Shown: positions 21,390-31,310 of the stretch, piece after piece
How positions within the stretch are numbered: the stretch's first letter is position 1
Layout of the letters: each line of letters begins with the position of its first letter
Source of the DNA: Macrophomina tecta
Lineage: Eukaryota; Ascomycota; Dothideomycetes; Botryosphaeriales; Botryosphaeriaceae
Assembly (NCBI GenBank): GCA_024180945.1
Contig: JAKSGN010000023.1
Location: 868,001 to 932,000, forward strand
Direction: 5' to 3'
Length of the DNA stretch: 64,000 bases
The notes under the pieces: generated by a model
Database searches by the model: none
The model's input: only the letters and a program-made list of their open reading frames with translations
Told to the model about the DNA's origin: nothing
Position numbers and translations under genes: made by a program

Positions 21390-22310
21390 TCTACCTTATT
21401 ATTACCGCCGAAGCCACGCATATTGATCACGCCCGCGCGTAGCCAGGAAGCCATGATCATCTGCGCCTTACTCACCTCATCACGCAGGCAGCTCCTTCAG
21501 CCGTCGAAGCAATCGCTTGCGGCACTAAAGGTTCGCTCAACGTCACATGAGGTGGGCGGGCATGAGAGTAGGTCAAAGCCATCCTGCTAAGCGTTTGCAC
21601 GCTCCCTCCACTACTCTAGCGGGTTATGCAAGTATTGCTTAGAGTCTCGTTCAGGCGGCTCGTGGAAGAAGCGGTCGTACTCGTCGGCGGCAGAGGGCTC
21701 ATCAAGTGCAAGGTTCAGGCAGGCTTCGTCGATAGCGCTAACGTCACAGCTAGGCGAGTAGCTACGGCGTTAAGGAGGAGGAAGTACTAGAGGTTAGCTA
21801 TTAACAAGGCGACTCTTGTAGCACTCATACATTGCCTTAGTAGCTGCCTGCGCATCCTCCTACCAGGCGGTGAACTCCCTCCAATGCTTCTTGAACCACG
21901 CGAAGCGGAGGCACGGGTAAAGAGCCACGGCGACTATATAGGCGGAGGTATCGTCGCTACGCTTCTAGTGGGTATTAATCTTCTTCCAAGCCATGTTAAC
22001 GCGCGCCTTAAGGTAAGTATTTGGCAAAACACTCAGCTACTATTTCTTATCCTCCTGGCTCGTCATTATCGTCTCAAGGCATAAGAACGGCTCCCAAAGC
22101 GAACCAAACGAGTCCTCGTCACCGCTACCTTCTAGTCGCTTAGTAGCCTCCTTAAACGGCTTTAGGATGTCCTTCAACTCCATAACCTCGTCTCAGTCTT
22201 ATTCAGAAAGCTTATCGTCTATAGCGTTATAGTCGGCGTTACGGGCGACTCTACTAGCCTCGAGGCAGTACATATCGATAGCCAGGCGGAGTTTCTCAGA
22301 TGCTAAAAGA
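21390..22310 (-). pseudogene. hAT-family transposase, C-terminal remnant
   Basis: The minus strand, read through many stops, gives AYIVAVALYPCLRFAWFKKH (the hAT region before the dimerisation domain) and then ADEYDRFFHEPPERD, LLSCPPTSCDVERTFSAASD and SKAQMIMASWLRAGV. The last two blocks are the classic hATC dimerisation motif. At least eight in-frame stops are visible, mostly TAG/TAA where Trp or Gln would fit, as expected from RIP-like decay. The N-terminal BED finger and first part are missing. The CAAACAA-rich segment at 21038-21130 could be its 3' subterminal region. Confidence 0.65.
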
Positions 22311-22348
22311 CGCGTCAAAAAGTCACTTCAGAGATATAGTACTAAAAT

Positions 22349-22574
22349 TGTTGGATTTGGGTGAGTGAAGAGTAGTGAGGTCAGAAAAAGAGTAGATTCT
22401 GCCTGTCTCCTGAGAGGGAGGTAGGTAGGCTTGCTTATTATACATAAATGAGTGCTTGAATAACCGAGGAGAGTAGAAGCCGATATTGCTATCCGAAGCT
22501 TGTGAAGATGAGTAGTGAGGAGGTGGCAAAGAGTAGATGCTGATCTGAGGCAGTAAGGCAAAAATAGTCTAACA
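22349..22574. repeat. solo-LTR-like repeat, 226 bp
   Basis: Begins TGTTGGATTTGGG and ends GTCTAACA, giving TG...CA ends with a 6-7 bp imperfect inverted repeat. It shares several blocks (TGAGGTCAGAA, CTGCCTGTC, TAACCGAGGA) in the same order with 47885-48110. No exact 5-bp duplication (AAAAT against ATACT), so it is old or the limits are off by a few bases. Confidence 0.4.
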
Positions 22575-22861
22575 ATACTCGCTACACACGCCATGCCCGG
22601 TCGCTTTCGAACTCCTAATGTCGGTTCTCAAATATCCCACAGCCAGCTCTTCCAGATTGCATGTTTTACTCAAGAACTGTGATTGGGAGCATCCACTGGG
22701 TTGGTGGTGCTTATAATATGAATTTCACTAGGATAATGTAACCAACATAGACGAGAGATAGCGAATAGTCATGGATTCACTTACGCAATACCATATTTAG
22801 TCTTCTACGATGCTCTTTCGTGTAGTTCCATCTGCCGGAATGCAAATAGCTATATATGGGA

Positions 22862-23010
22862 TACAAGTTGTCCCCATGAACGAGCCGACCGCCCACCCTG
22901 TCGTTTGTCGGCGCTTTACAGGGTTTTTTTGTATGAGCAAGCTAATAAAATCTTTGAAGTTGACATGGTGACATGGTGGGCGGCTGACCCGTTCCTCGGG
23001 ACAGCTTGTA
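22862..23010. mobile_element. 149-bp MITE with about 36-bp TIRs and TA flanks
   Basis: TACAAGTTGTCCCC...CCGACCGCCCACC at the left is matched inverted by GGTGGGCGGCTGACC...GGGACAGCTTGTA at the right. TA borders both ends, as in Tc1/mariner-derived MITEs. The 77-bp centre has no coding capacity. No parent element is visible in this window. Confidence 0.65.
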
Positions 23011-23040
23011 CGACGAGACTATTAATCGTAGATTAGAAGG

Positions 23041-23102
23041 AAGGCCGAGTATATCTCCGACCACTTCTTGCGTGAGAAGTAGTCGGAGATATACTCGGTC
23101 TT
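23041..23102. repeat. 29-bp-stem hairpin
   Basis: Arms 23041-23069 and 23074-23102 pair over 29 positions, with one true mismatch and two G-U wobbles if transcribed, around the 4-nt loop GCGT. Core arm GAGTATATCTCCGAC. It lies 30 bp after the MITE end. It could be a snapped-back duplication or a precursor of small RNA; no coding role. Confidence 0.7.
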
Positions 23103-24018
23103 ACTATTCCTACGCCGCCGCTCGATGTACTTTAAATATATTCATATTTAGTTTTAGGCCACGTACGTGCATTTATATGAAGTGCTACTCAATGGTAACA
23201 TCCCACTGGCGGATCAAAGCCCAATTTATGTGCACCGAGCTCTAGCCAGCATTGAGTCCGATACTTAGCATCATTGTGGCTTTTAGGTAAGTTGTTCGGA
23301 CATTAGCTCGCCGCTAGCCACGCTCATAGAGATGGAGAAGACGTCAAGGCTTTCTTTCCAATCGTCGTTACTGGACATAGATAAGAAGACATCGTTGGCG
23401 GCAGTGCACAATTTCCAGGTGGATGGCAGAGAATGAGGGTGGGAAAAACGGCGAACGAGCCAGCTAATAAACGGATAGTGAAGCCCTTCGGATGAGACAT
23501 GCATCGTCGGCATCGCTTGCCCACCGACTGGCTAGTGCTGCGCCACCTTGACCAATGACTTCCTTCATCGTGTAGATACCATGCCTATAGTTGGTGCCCA
23601 AACGGAGGCACTACCATCTGAGCTCTGTCGATCGTAGCTCCTTTGGCGTTCACTCTGACCGTCTTTCAAGCCCTAAGTGCGGTCCATCCTGATAGCGACG
23701 AGGCCGGAACTATCTCTGACAGACTCATAGAACTTCAAGCTCAAATCTAGCTTTCTCATAACCCTCAGCATCAAGCTAAAACGCGACGAGACAATATGAC
23801 CCAGCTTATGAACTATGAAGATACCGTAAGTCCACAATTCTTACGTGATCTGCAAAGCCGAGGAACTGATATGGTAGCAAATACAGTCGATTTGCCTCCC
23901 GCTGCGGGAGAACGGCACAGCATTCGTCGACATACGCTTTCATACAGGACAGAAATGCCCCAGTAGATGCAATATAGGCGATATCGTTCAGAAGGCCGGA
24001 CAGGCGAATATCCTTGCC
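23103..24018. other. spacer without supported gene
   Basis: Short frames on both strands only. A plus-strand stretch near 23660-23830 reads VFQALSAVHPDSDEAGTISD with stops and could be a decayed N-terminal exon of the APSES gene downstream, but this is weak. Confidence 0.3.
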
Positions 24019-25164
24019 TTGGTTCAGAAAATACTGGCACTAGTTGGTCCAACCACTAAAGCCTACGGGAAGGGCGAAAATATCGGCGTTACTTCCACAC
24101 GACCTGCTGGTCTACGAACTCTTGGTGAAAATATGTCAGAAAGCCGCACACAACAAGCTTCAGCAGCACGTCAACAAAATGAGAGCTCTCAGGTTTTGGA
24201 GGTAAGCATCTTAGCGCAAGTGCCTCCGTTCGCAACACTGCTTACGAGGGTTTAGAAAACGTACAATGGTATTTCGGTCTATGAGATGAAAATCAAAGAT
24301 ACCCTCGCCATGAAGCGTCGTAAAGACGCATGGATGAACGCATCACAAATCCTCGCCATAGCTGGATTATCAAAAGAAGAACGCTTGAATAAGCTAGCTA
24401 CAGAAACCTGGACCTTGAGGCACGAAAAGGTACAAGGAGGCTATGCCAAGTATCAGGGCACATGGATCCCTGTCGATTGTGCGCGAGAGTTGTGCCGCAG
24501 ATACAACGTCGAGGATCTCCTGGGGCCGTTGTTGAAGGCCGGAACTAACTACAACGAGGATGGCGAAATCCACTTGGGCCCTACCAAAGCTGTTCGAGCA
24601 GATGCTTCCCTTCATTCATCCCGCTCAGAACAGGTTACGATCACACACTCAGCTGGACCACGCGATGATTCGGATCTTGTCAATGATACCGCTGATCCTT
24701 ATCATCAGCGGAAGCAAAACATGCTTCCGCAGGCACCGAGTGCCGGCGGCTTCAGAGAATTTCAGTTCGATAACTCATACTGGGAACCAACTTCAGAGGG
24801 CATACAGTTACCTGTGTTGGTTTTTGACCTGGTACCTACTTCCGGTCAAACTAAGCTCGCAGGCTTTTCATTTGGGCCGGCAGCATTTTCCGGGGACGAG
24901 ACTGAAGCAGAGGTCTATGACAGCTTATCATCATCGACACGTGAAGGAATTATTCACCTACCGGCGTCACATCGTCAAGATCAGTTACTAAATGCTCGAA
25001 TGCGTGTTTACATCCACATTCGGGGAGGTACCAGGACGGAAGTGCGTGAGAATGGGTCTGTTTCACTTCTTTCGTTTTTACCCGCCCAATTGGACGCAAA
25101 TGAGGCAGTTTTTTTTGTACAGCTGGAGGAAGAAAAAGGAGTCAAACATAAAGCTACTTATTAG
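24019..25164 (+). CDS. APSES/KilA-N (Mbp1-type) DNA-binding protein without ankyrin repeats
   Basis: Exon 1 24019-24201 and exon 2 24256-25164 joined by a 54-nt GT-AG intron (GTAAGC...TTTAG), 363 aa. The domain starts right at the splice: KTYNGISVYEMKIKDTLAMK, then KDAWMNASQILAIAGLSKEE, EKVQGGYAKYQGTWIPVDCA and CRRYNVEDLLGPLL. These are the hallmark strings of the APSES fold of Mbp1/Swi4, nuclear regulators of G1/S genes. Mbp1 normally continues into ankyrin repeats and a C-terminal Swi6-binding region over about 700 aa. Here a disordered stretch is followed by an unrelated domain (PVLVFDLVPTSGQTKLAGFS, ARMRVYIHIRGG), and the protein ends. The start is uncertain because no upstream domain fixes it. 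It may bind MCB-like sites and act without Swi6; that is inference. Confidence 0.7.
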
Positions 25165-25768
25165 ATTGTATGCTTGGAATAGAAGAATTTATGGTTGCCT
25201 TATTCGAATCCATGACCCTTTCTCTCACCAATCATCTTGGGTCTCCACTAGTGTCGAACTTTTGAGAAAAGTGATGAATTGTGCAGCAGCTGGCTATCTG
25301 TAGAGGGTGGGGGAGAGGGTCCTATATACCCCACACGGGTGAGCGGATGCACCGGAAAGTCACATGATTCTCAAGTCTGACAACTAGTGACAATGAATGA
25401 GAGCGACATCTATATCGTGATCAATGTGAGTAGTTCTAGCAATGGCAAATACAAAAGCTTCGCTGCAGGGGGCCGACATTCCTAATACCGTCAACCGTGT
25501 GTTACGAACACGCCTCTGTATATAGAGTTGTTGGGGCAAACCAGCCACCAGGCTGGTTATTGCAGTACCTTTTGTCGACCGACTGGCTACTCGCGGTCGA
25601 TGGGAGGTTAGCCGAATGGCTTTGCAGCAACGACTGAAACCCAACACGGTCGCCGCGCTGTAACACCGTGTACAACGTGAGGTGTCACTTCTTTGGGCAG
25701 CACACGCCTATAATCAGAAAACCCACCCCGCTAAGGCTGCTGTCGCAGCCTAAAAGCATGTAGAAAGC

Positions 25769-25836
25769 TGTTGGAACATAATTCAACCAATTCGCACTGA
25801 ATCACAGTGCGGCGCCGTGCTTTTTTCTGTCCAACA
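25769..25836 (+). repeat. 68-bp TG...CA mini-repeat, copy 1
   Basis: Ends TGTTGGA and TCCAACA; internal hairpin GCACTGAATCACAGTGC; T-rich block before the right end. Same length and design as the copies at 28452 and 34125. No target duplication visible here (AAAGC against GAATC). Confidence 0.75.
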
Positions 25837-25854
25837 GAATCGAATCGAAAAAAG

Positions 25855-26530
25855 ACTTCGATGTTATGCAACTGGTCCTCCTAGCTGCAAAGAATATTAA
25901 AACTAAGCGGCTAAGTAAGAAACTTAATAGTCAGTACCTAGGGCTATTCCAAATCTTATGTTGGAATATCACGTGTGTGTACAATAAACTTTAGCTTAGT
26001 CACGGAAGAGGACGAATAAGAGGACTCCCCTGAGCGTCCCTCTCACGCCGCATGCCACTCATTCTCAATTGATGGTATCACCACCAAATACAACATCTTA
26101 GGTAGAGAAGATCGGCTCCTAAGCCTATCGCCTAGACCTACCCTAATCTATATCTCGATTGCACAATTTTTTAACGTTATACTACTCGAAGCGTATATAG
26201 CAAGACTAGGTTTTAAACCGCCACTAGTCGAAGAAATGGATAACGGTAAACATTAGAAAGTCGAAGCTATTGTGGACCATAAACTCAGACCACCTAAGCA
26301 ATACTTGCTAAAATGACTCGGCTGGCCCCATAACCACAACGAGTGGAAGCTGGAAGAGGAGTTAGAAAACTGCTAAGAGCTCCTCAAAGACTACCTTAAA
26401 GAAAACTCGATCTTATGGAACCCGCAAGCTTCTCACAGGCAAAACGCACGCGAAAAGCAGGCCTCTAGCACAGGGAAAAGGCGAGGCCGACCATCAGGTT
26501 CTAAGAACAAGAAAAAGACAAATCAGTAGG
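25855..26530 (+). pseudogene. Ty3/gypsy chromovirus integrase tail with chromodomain
   Basis: Degenerate plus-strand text: MQLVLLAAKNIKTKRLSKKL, then NSQYLGLFQIL, is the integrase linker. Further on, LRPPKQYLLK and LGWPHNHNEWKLEEELENC form a chromodomain, followed by a basic tail GKRRGRPSGSKNKKK. Stops replace expected Trp or Gln codons (KH-stop-KVEAIVDH, LLK-stop-LGWP, ENC-stop-ELL). About 190 bp between linker and chromodomain is scrambled. No reverse transcriptase or LTR is attached. Chromodomains target such elements to heterochromatin; this copy is dead. Confidence 0.65.
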
Positions 26531-26572
26531 GAAAATAATATCGATTCCCTCAGTATAGTACGAAAGGAGCAG

Positions 26573-27281
26573 CTATAGTACATTAGAGACGAACCAGAAC
26601 CACCGCTTCTCCGCATTCTTCATGTGCTTAAAAGACTGCTCCTCGAAATCCTCATCAACAACCGCATTCGTGGGCTTCATCAGCCCAACGCCACCTAAGC
26701 CATCCTGATGCCGCTGCCAATTGGCGCGACCACCGGCATCACGGATCTCTCGCGCCTCTTGGCGCTCGTACGCTGCCACCGCCGTGCCAATTTTGTTAGC
26801 ATACCTGCAAAACGCAAGCAGCTCATCCTCCAAGAACTCCAAAGTATCTTCCTCGGACCCAAACTCCGCATCCCAGTACGCGAGAAGATTGGCAGCGCGG
26901 CGAAATTGCGGAGGGACCTGTATACGCATGGGTCAGCATGCGAAAAGCATGGAAAAAGCGTAGGAAAAGCAAGCCCACCAAAGCACAATCATGATCATTC
27001 GCCCTGCACCGACTGCATTTGCCGTACAGCGGCTCCTTGAAGCAAAAATTGTGGAGGCCCGCAAGCAGATCAGCAGGAGTGAAGTCCTGCCATTCACCGC
27101 CCTCATTCTTGCGCAACGCGCCCCAGTAACGTATGTAGCGCATGCAGCACACGAACACTAGAGGTGGCTGAGGCTGGAGGTGAGCATGGAAACGCAGCAC
27201 GTCGCTGATGGGCTGCTCCGACATCTCATCAATATGGCCAGTGAGGCCGGCAGGAGACTGAATGCTGAGGAGAAAGCTCAT
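26573..27281 (-). CDS. unknown 215-aa protein, one intron
   Basis: Exon 1 27281-26979 (MSFLLSIQSPAGLTGHIDEM) and exon 2 26917-26573, separated by a 61-nt GT-AG intron (GTGGGC...ACAG) in phase 0. Across the splice it reads YGKCSRCRANDHDCALVPPQ, so a CxxCxxxxxxC cluster straddles the exon junction and could bind a metal. The C-terminal half is helical and acidic (EEDTLEFLEDELLAFCRYAN). No named family. Its upstream region (27305-27505) is repeated in inverse orientation at 33283-33485 without the gene. The coding sequence is intact. Confidence 0.6.
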
Positions 27282-27304
27282 TGTGACTGAAAGGAAGTTT
27301 CAAT

Positions 27305-27505
27305 ATAGTTTTGTTGAACAGTGAGGAATTGAGGCTCAATGCTGCCTCATTGAACATTGTTGAAGCGAAATTATATATACATGATAGTGGGGAGGGTACA
27401 TGAGGTCATGATGGTGTCTTGGTGGTGTGATGCTAAAAGTATAAAACTGGTGGCTGAAAAGATACGAATGACGGCAATCCGTAACGGCAATGGTGGTGAT
27501 GGTTG
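27305..27505 (-). promoter_or_regulatory. upstream region of the 215-aa gene, half of an inverted duplication
   Basis: Reading minus, it runs from ATGACGGCAATCCG (complement side) through TATATATACATGATAGTGG-type AT-rich sequence to the gene start. It matches 33283-33485 in opposite orientation, with the strongest identity over 27371-27500. It contains the likely promoter, since the gene starts 24 bp further on. Confidence 0.6.
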
Positions 27506-28833
27506 ACACAGTCCAATTTGGACAGAATTTGGTGTTTGGGGTAGCGAATAGCTCGTAAAAGCACTCATGCTGAATTTTTCAGCATGACCACAGCACATAG
27601 AGAGTTTCCAGATTCTTTCTTTGCAGTGCTCGAGGAATGGCCAGTCCCGCTGTTCAAGATATCAGACGGTGCGCTTAAGGCTGGCGCTATTCGACCCGCC
27701 GGGTGATGGGAAGCTTACAAGTTGGATCAGAAGCTCAGGGAAAATTATTCACGACAGATACGTTCACGTATAAGGAAAGATGTAGAGCTGTAGAATGGTC
27801 GATCAACTAATGTTAAATATTCATATGCGAAAATCAAAGCAATAATTTGTCGAACTGGAAAATGTACGACGCCGCACTCTTGCTAGTTGGCTTAATGTTG
27901 ACTTAACACATTTAACACAATTTTAATAGGGCTGCGTTCCGCCAGAATCTCACAGTCACAACAACACGCGCTCTCGTACTACCAAAGGCCATTCCTGCAA
28001 AATGCGCTTTTATGAATCTGTTCCTCGCACCATTCATTTTTCCCTCAAGAAGGACTCGATTAATGATGAGTAGACTACTCGTTAGGTGTGCTTGTCGAGG
28101 AGATACAGATGACGCTAAGAGCCTATCCAACTACCAGATACTACACACACATAACTCGGACCACGTACATCCTGCTAGAAGCCAAGCGGGTACTGCTTCA
28201 ACACGGCCTCGCAATCCGGTACGCAGCCGCGATTCCCTGGAGCCAGATCACCCAGCACCCCACCAGACGATGTTGGTCGACATAGGTCATCGGCACACTC
28301 GCGAAAGCCCTCAAAGTGACTCCTTTACACTACTGCAACGTAGGGGGCGGTGCTTCTTATAGCAAGTTCAGAGTGAAAATTCGACGAGGATGAACTCTTC
28401 CTGGCGTCGACGACACTAGGCCGCACGCTGTCGACAGATACCTAAGCGAATTGTTGGACCGAATAAAGCACGGCGCCGCACTGTGATTCAGTGCGAATTG
28501 ATTGAGTCATATTCCAATACGAATACTTTGTCAGCGACCGTCAGGTAAAAAGCAGTGGTCTTGGTAGATCTATAACACAAAACGAGTTGGTTTCTTGATG
28601 GCGTCATCGCCTTTTGCCATGCCTGTCTAAAGAGGGTTCCTCTGATCCGCATCGGAGGTATTACCTGGGGATGCATAACCAGCTTATGGAATATCGCTGA
28701 GTATATCTTGAGACACACTCGCATCACTTAGCGGCGGCTTATCCATTCTGGATCGCGTCTCAGACGGAGGATGAGGTACGAAGTATATTTAGTAGTAGTA
28801 GGATCCGGAGCCTGAATATCAAACAGGTCAACC
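27506..28833. other. gene-poor stretch with one 68-bp repeat
   Basis: A plus-strand run at about 28100-28440 has partial coding look (YYTHITRTTYILLEAKRVLL, FDEDELFLASTTLGRTLS) spread over frames, so it may be a transposon relic; I cannot name it. The remainder shows nothing supportable apart from the repeat at 28452. Confidence 0.35.
28452..28519 (-). repeat. 68-bp TG...CA mini-repeat, copy 2 (inverted)
   Basis: TGTTGGACC at the left and TTCCAATA at the right. Flanked by an exact 5-bp duplication CGAAT (28447-28451 and 28520-28524). Inverted relative to the copies at 25769 and 34125. Confidence 0.85.
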
Positions 28834-29229
28834 ATGACGGCCGCTGAAAATAGACACTCGACTCTAATAGCCTCTCTGCGCCGCCTTGAGGAGAGCCGCA
28901 GAGCGGTGGCATTGCAGAGCGCGCGGCACCGGCTGGAGACATACTTACGCCAAGAAAAAATTGCTCCTACGTGTGAGTACTTATTGAGCAGACTGGCTGC
29001 TTTCCTTCAGGACCATGTGGACGGTGAGTATCTCTGCAGCGGAGCTTTCCACGGCTAATGCTGAGGCAAAGGTACACGCTTGTGGGTAATTCCTTCTCTA
29101 GAGGCGTACGACTTCGACGGCTCGTTTGACTTTAGTGAAGCAAGCGACAGGCTCGTGACGACCGAGGACGAGATACTCGAGTACATTGAAGCTCTAGAAA
29201 ATGTGCAAAGAATAAGTGGTCCGTGCTGA
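28834..29229 (+). CDS. small unknown protein, 105 aa, one intron
   Basis: Exon 1 28834-29023 (MTAAENRHSTLIASLRRLEE) and exon 2 29102-29229 (EAYDFDGSFDFSEASDRLVT ... VQRISGPC), joined across a 78-nt intron with a good donor GTGAGT and acceptor CTAG. The protein is helical with a basic first half and acidic second half. No family recognised. It is supported only by the clean splice and continuous frame. Confidence 0.4.
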
Positions 29230-30000
29230 TACTGTGGGGAAGCCGAGGGTGCTCAAGCACGAAGTGGGAAGACCGGTGAAGCTAATGACTACCCAAAAGT
29301 TTGAAGCGCTATCGTCATTATCACTGCAATAACATCTCAGTGGAACTACATTTACACACTATAGCATAAAGGTGAAATTTTAGGATAGAATTCTGGTTAC
29401 TATCCATAACATGCCTTACTTGCCCGATATGACCACACCAATCAAGCGCCATATGGGAGGTGAAGTCACATACGGGCAATGAATATTGTTTAGATGAGCA
29501 ATGAAATAAATTAATAACTAGACACTATTGTACACTACGGTCAATTACTACGCAGTCTGCTTCGATCGAGTCACGGCTTCGATCGATGTGTGTGGTTAAG
29601 CTGACAAGCCCGTTCCGCTTCACAAATCGTCTGAACGAACATTTAAGTGACGCGACAAGAATTACGACGCTTCGCTGTATGTTTACCAATAGACATTAAC
29701 GGGCAAATACGGCGCTCTTGGCCGCGGCCGAATAATCAAAAAACGGAAATCGTTGCACTAAGTTAATAGAAAAGAACTGATCGATCCAAGTAGATAACAC
29801 CATCGCCCGTATGAGCATCACCACATACACGAATCATCACAGCTGCGTGAATGCGCTCTTGCGATAATAGATATTGTCTCGGTGAAGGACCGCAATGCAG
29901 ATTTTGATTGGCAGTATGAGCTACACGAATTCAGTTCGGCCCATATTGCCACGAGCGAAGCTATACGGCTATAAGTGGATCCGCATTGTTTGCCCTTAGC
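29230..30000. other. spacer, no gene seen
   Basis: AT-rich, no convincing frame. A near-direct repeat of CTTCGATCGA occurs around 29570-29585. It includes the 3' flank of the kinase gene. Confidence 0.4.
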
Positions 30001-30946
30001 TTATAGCTTCTCAGCCCAGTCAAAAGAGCCGATACAGCTAATCCCTGCTCGAACAGCCAGTCCATCAAAAAGCTGGCGAAGATAGCAATAGTCTGGCTTC
30101 TGCTCGAATTTCATGGAGCGGACATAGTCTAAGTAAGCTGCGAACTCGTATGGAAGACCCTCACATACGCCCGTTGTTGGCGTCAGCAGCTTCTCCCGTA
30201 GTATTAAGCTATTTTTCTGTCCATTCGTCTCTTTCAAGAGTTCTTGCCACGGGAGCGATCCTTTGGCCAAGTACACCAGGATATACCCCAGAGACTCCAT
30301 GTCGTCGCGTCGGGACAGCTCGATTCCAAGGTGGGAGTGGATGCTGGCGTAACGCGCCGTGCCAACGAGGTTTTTCTTATGACTGTACGGGATGTGCTTC
30401 CCGGTCGTTGTGTCGCGATAGATGTCCGCTAACCCGAAGTCAATGATATTAACCTGATTCCTATGCGCTCCGGTGCCCACGACGATATTTTCAGGCTTCA
30501 GGTCGCGATGAAGGATGTGATGGGCATGGATATACTCGAGACGGGTTATCAGTTGGCCAGCCAGCATGACGACGGTCCGAAGAGAGAACTCTCGTTTGCA
30601 GCAATTGAAAAGGTCCTCCAGGTTCGGGCCGAGACGGTCCATGACCATAGCGCTGCTGTCGAGGTCGGGGTCGGTCCCGAACCAGTGAACTCGAGGGATC
30701 CCGGGCCCTCCAGCAAGACGCTCGTACGCAATGACTTCGTATTGCAGTTGGCTGTGCTTTGCATCTTTCCTCTCGACTTTGACTGCCACTTCGTTGCCGG
30801 TCTCGTTGTCTATGCCTGTTCAATTGTTACGACAGCTGTAGTAGCTATTGGTTGAGACACTTCTGAATTGTAATCGTACCAGCATACACATGGCCAAAGG
30901 CACCACGTCCTATTTTCCTCGTCGTAATGTACCTTGAAGCGTACAT
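30001..30946 (-). CDS. casein kinase 1-like protein kinase, 291 aa
   Basis: Exon 1 30946-30880 (MYASRYITTRKIGRGAFGHV) and exon 2 30809-30001, joined by a 70-nt intron (30810-30879, GTACGA...CATAG). Without the splice the ATP loop would be missed. All kinase hallmarks are present: glycine loop GRGAFG, lysine K33 in EVAVKVE, catalytic D125 in LHRDLKPEN and D146 in IIDFGLADI. The CK1-specific stretch TARYASIHSHLGIELSRRDD, then MESLGYILVYLAKGSLPWQ, replaces the APE motif. It has only a kinase core and lacks the C-terminal extension of canonical CK1 (Hrr25/Yck). The activation segment carries a basic KHIPYSHKKN typical of CK1. A Ser/Thr kinase of likely nuclear or cytosolic location; substrate unknown. 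It lies 364 bp downstream of the TTL-like gene on the same strand. Confidence 0.85.
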
Positions 30947-31310
30947 GTGCGTCTATTAGTGTAAGCAGACAACGATGCAAAGGGATAGCGTAGTAATTAG
31001 TTAGACTTTTCTCATGGCTATTTGTAACGTTATCTCAACTACGTCCTGACGGTAGGGCCGGCGGAAATGCTCCGCCACATCAAGAGCTTACGAATAGGCG
31101 ATAAGTTTGGTTTCAACACATACCTGGATATGATACAGTCAATTCAGTATAAAAGAGAGAAGCTGGGCGAGAAAATGCGCACAAGTTTCCAATTATTTAT
31201 GAACAGCGACATGTTATGCCTCACGGGTGACCACCCATATAAGTTCACTCTTGAATTTCTCTACGCTACCGAGTAACTTCGCTCCCGGAGCTGGCGGGCA
31301 GTGAAGAGTC

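Noticed and set aside
21113..21590. Plus-strand frame (MPKKKQIFGCL...) after the Harbinger nuclease
   Set aside because: From about 21390 the minus strand encodes the hAT dimerisation motif, and the plus frame has no Harbinger motifs, so it is a chance frame.
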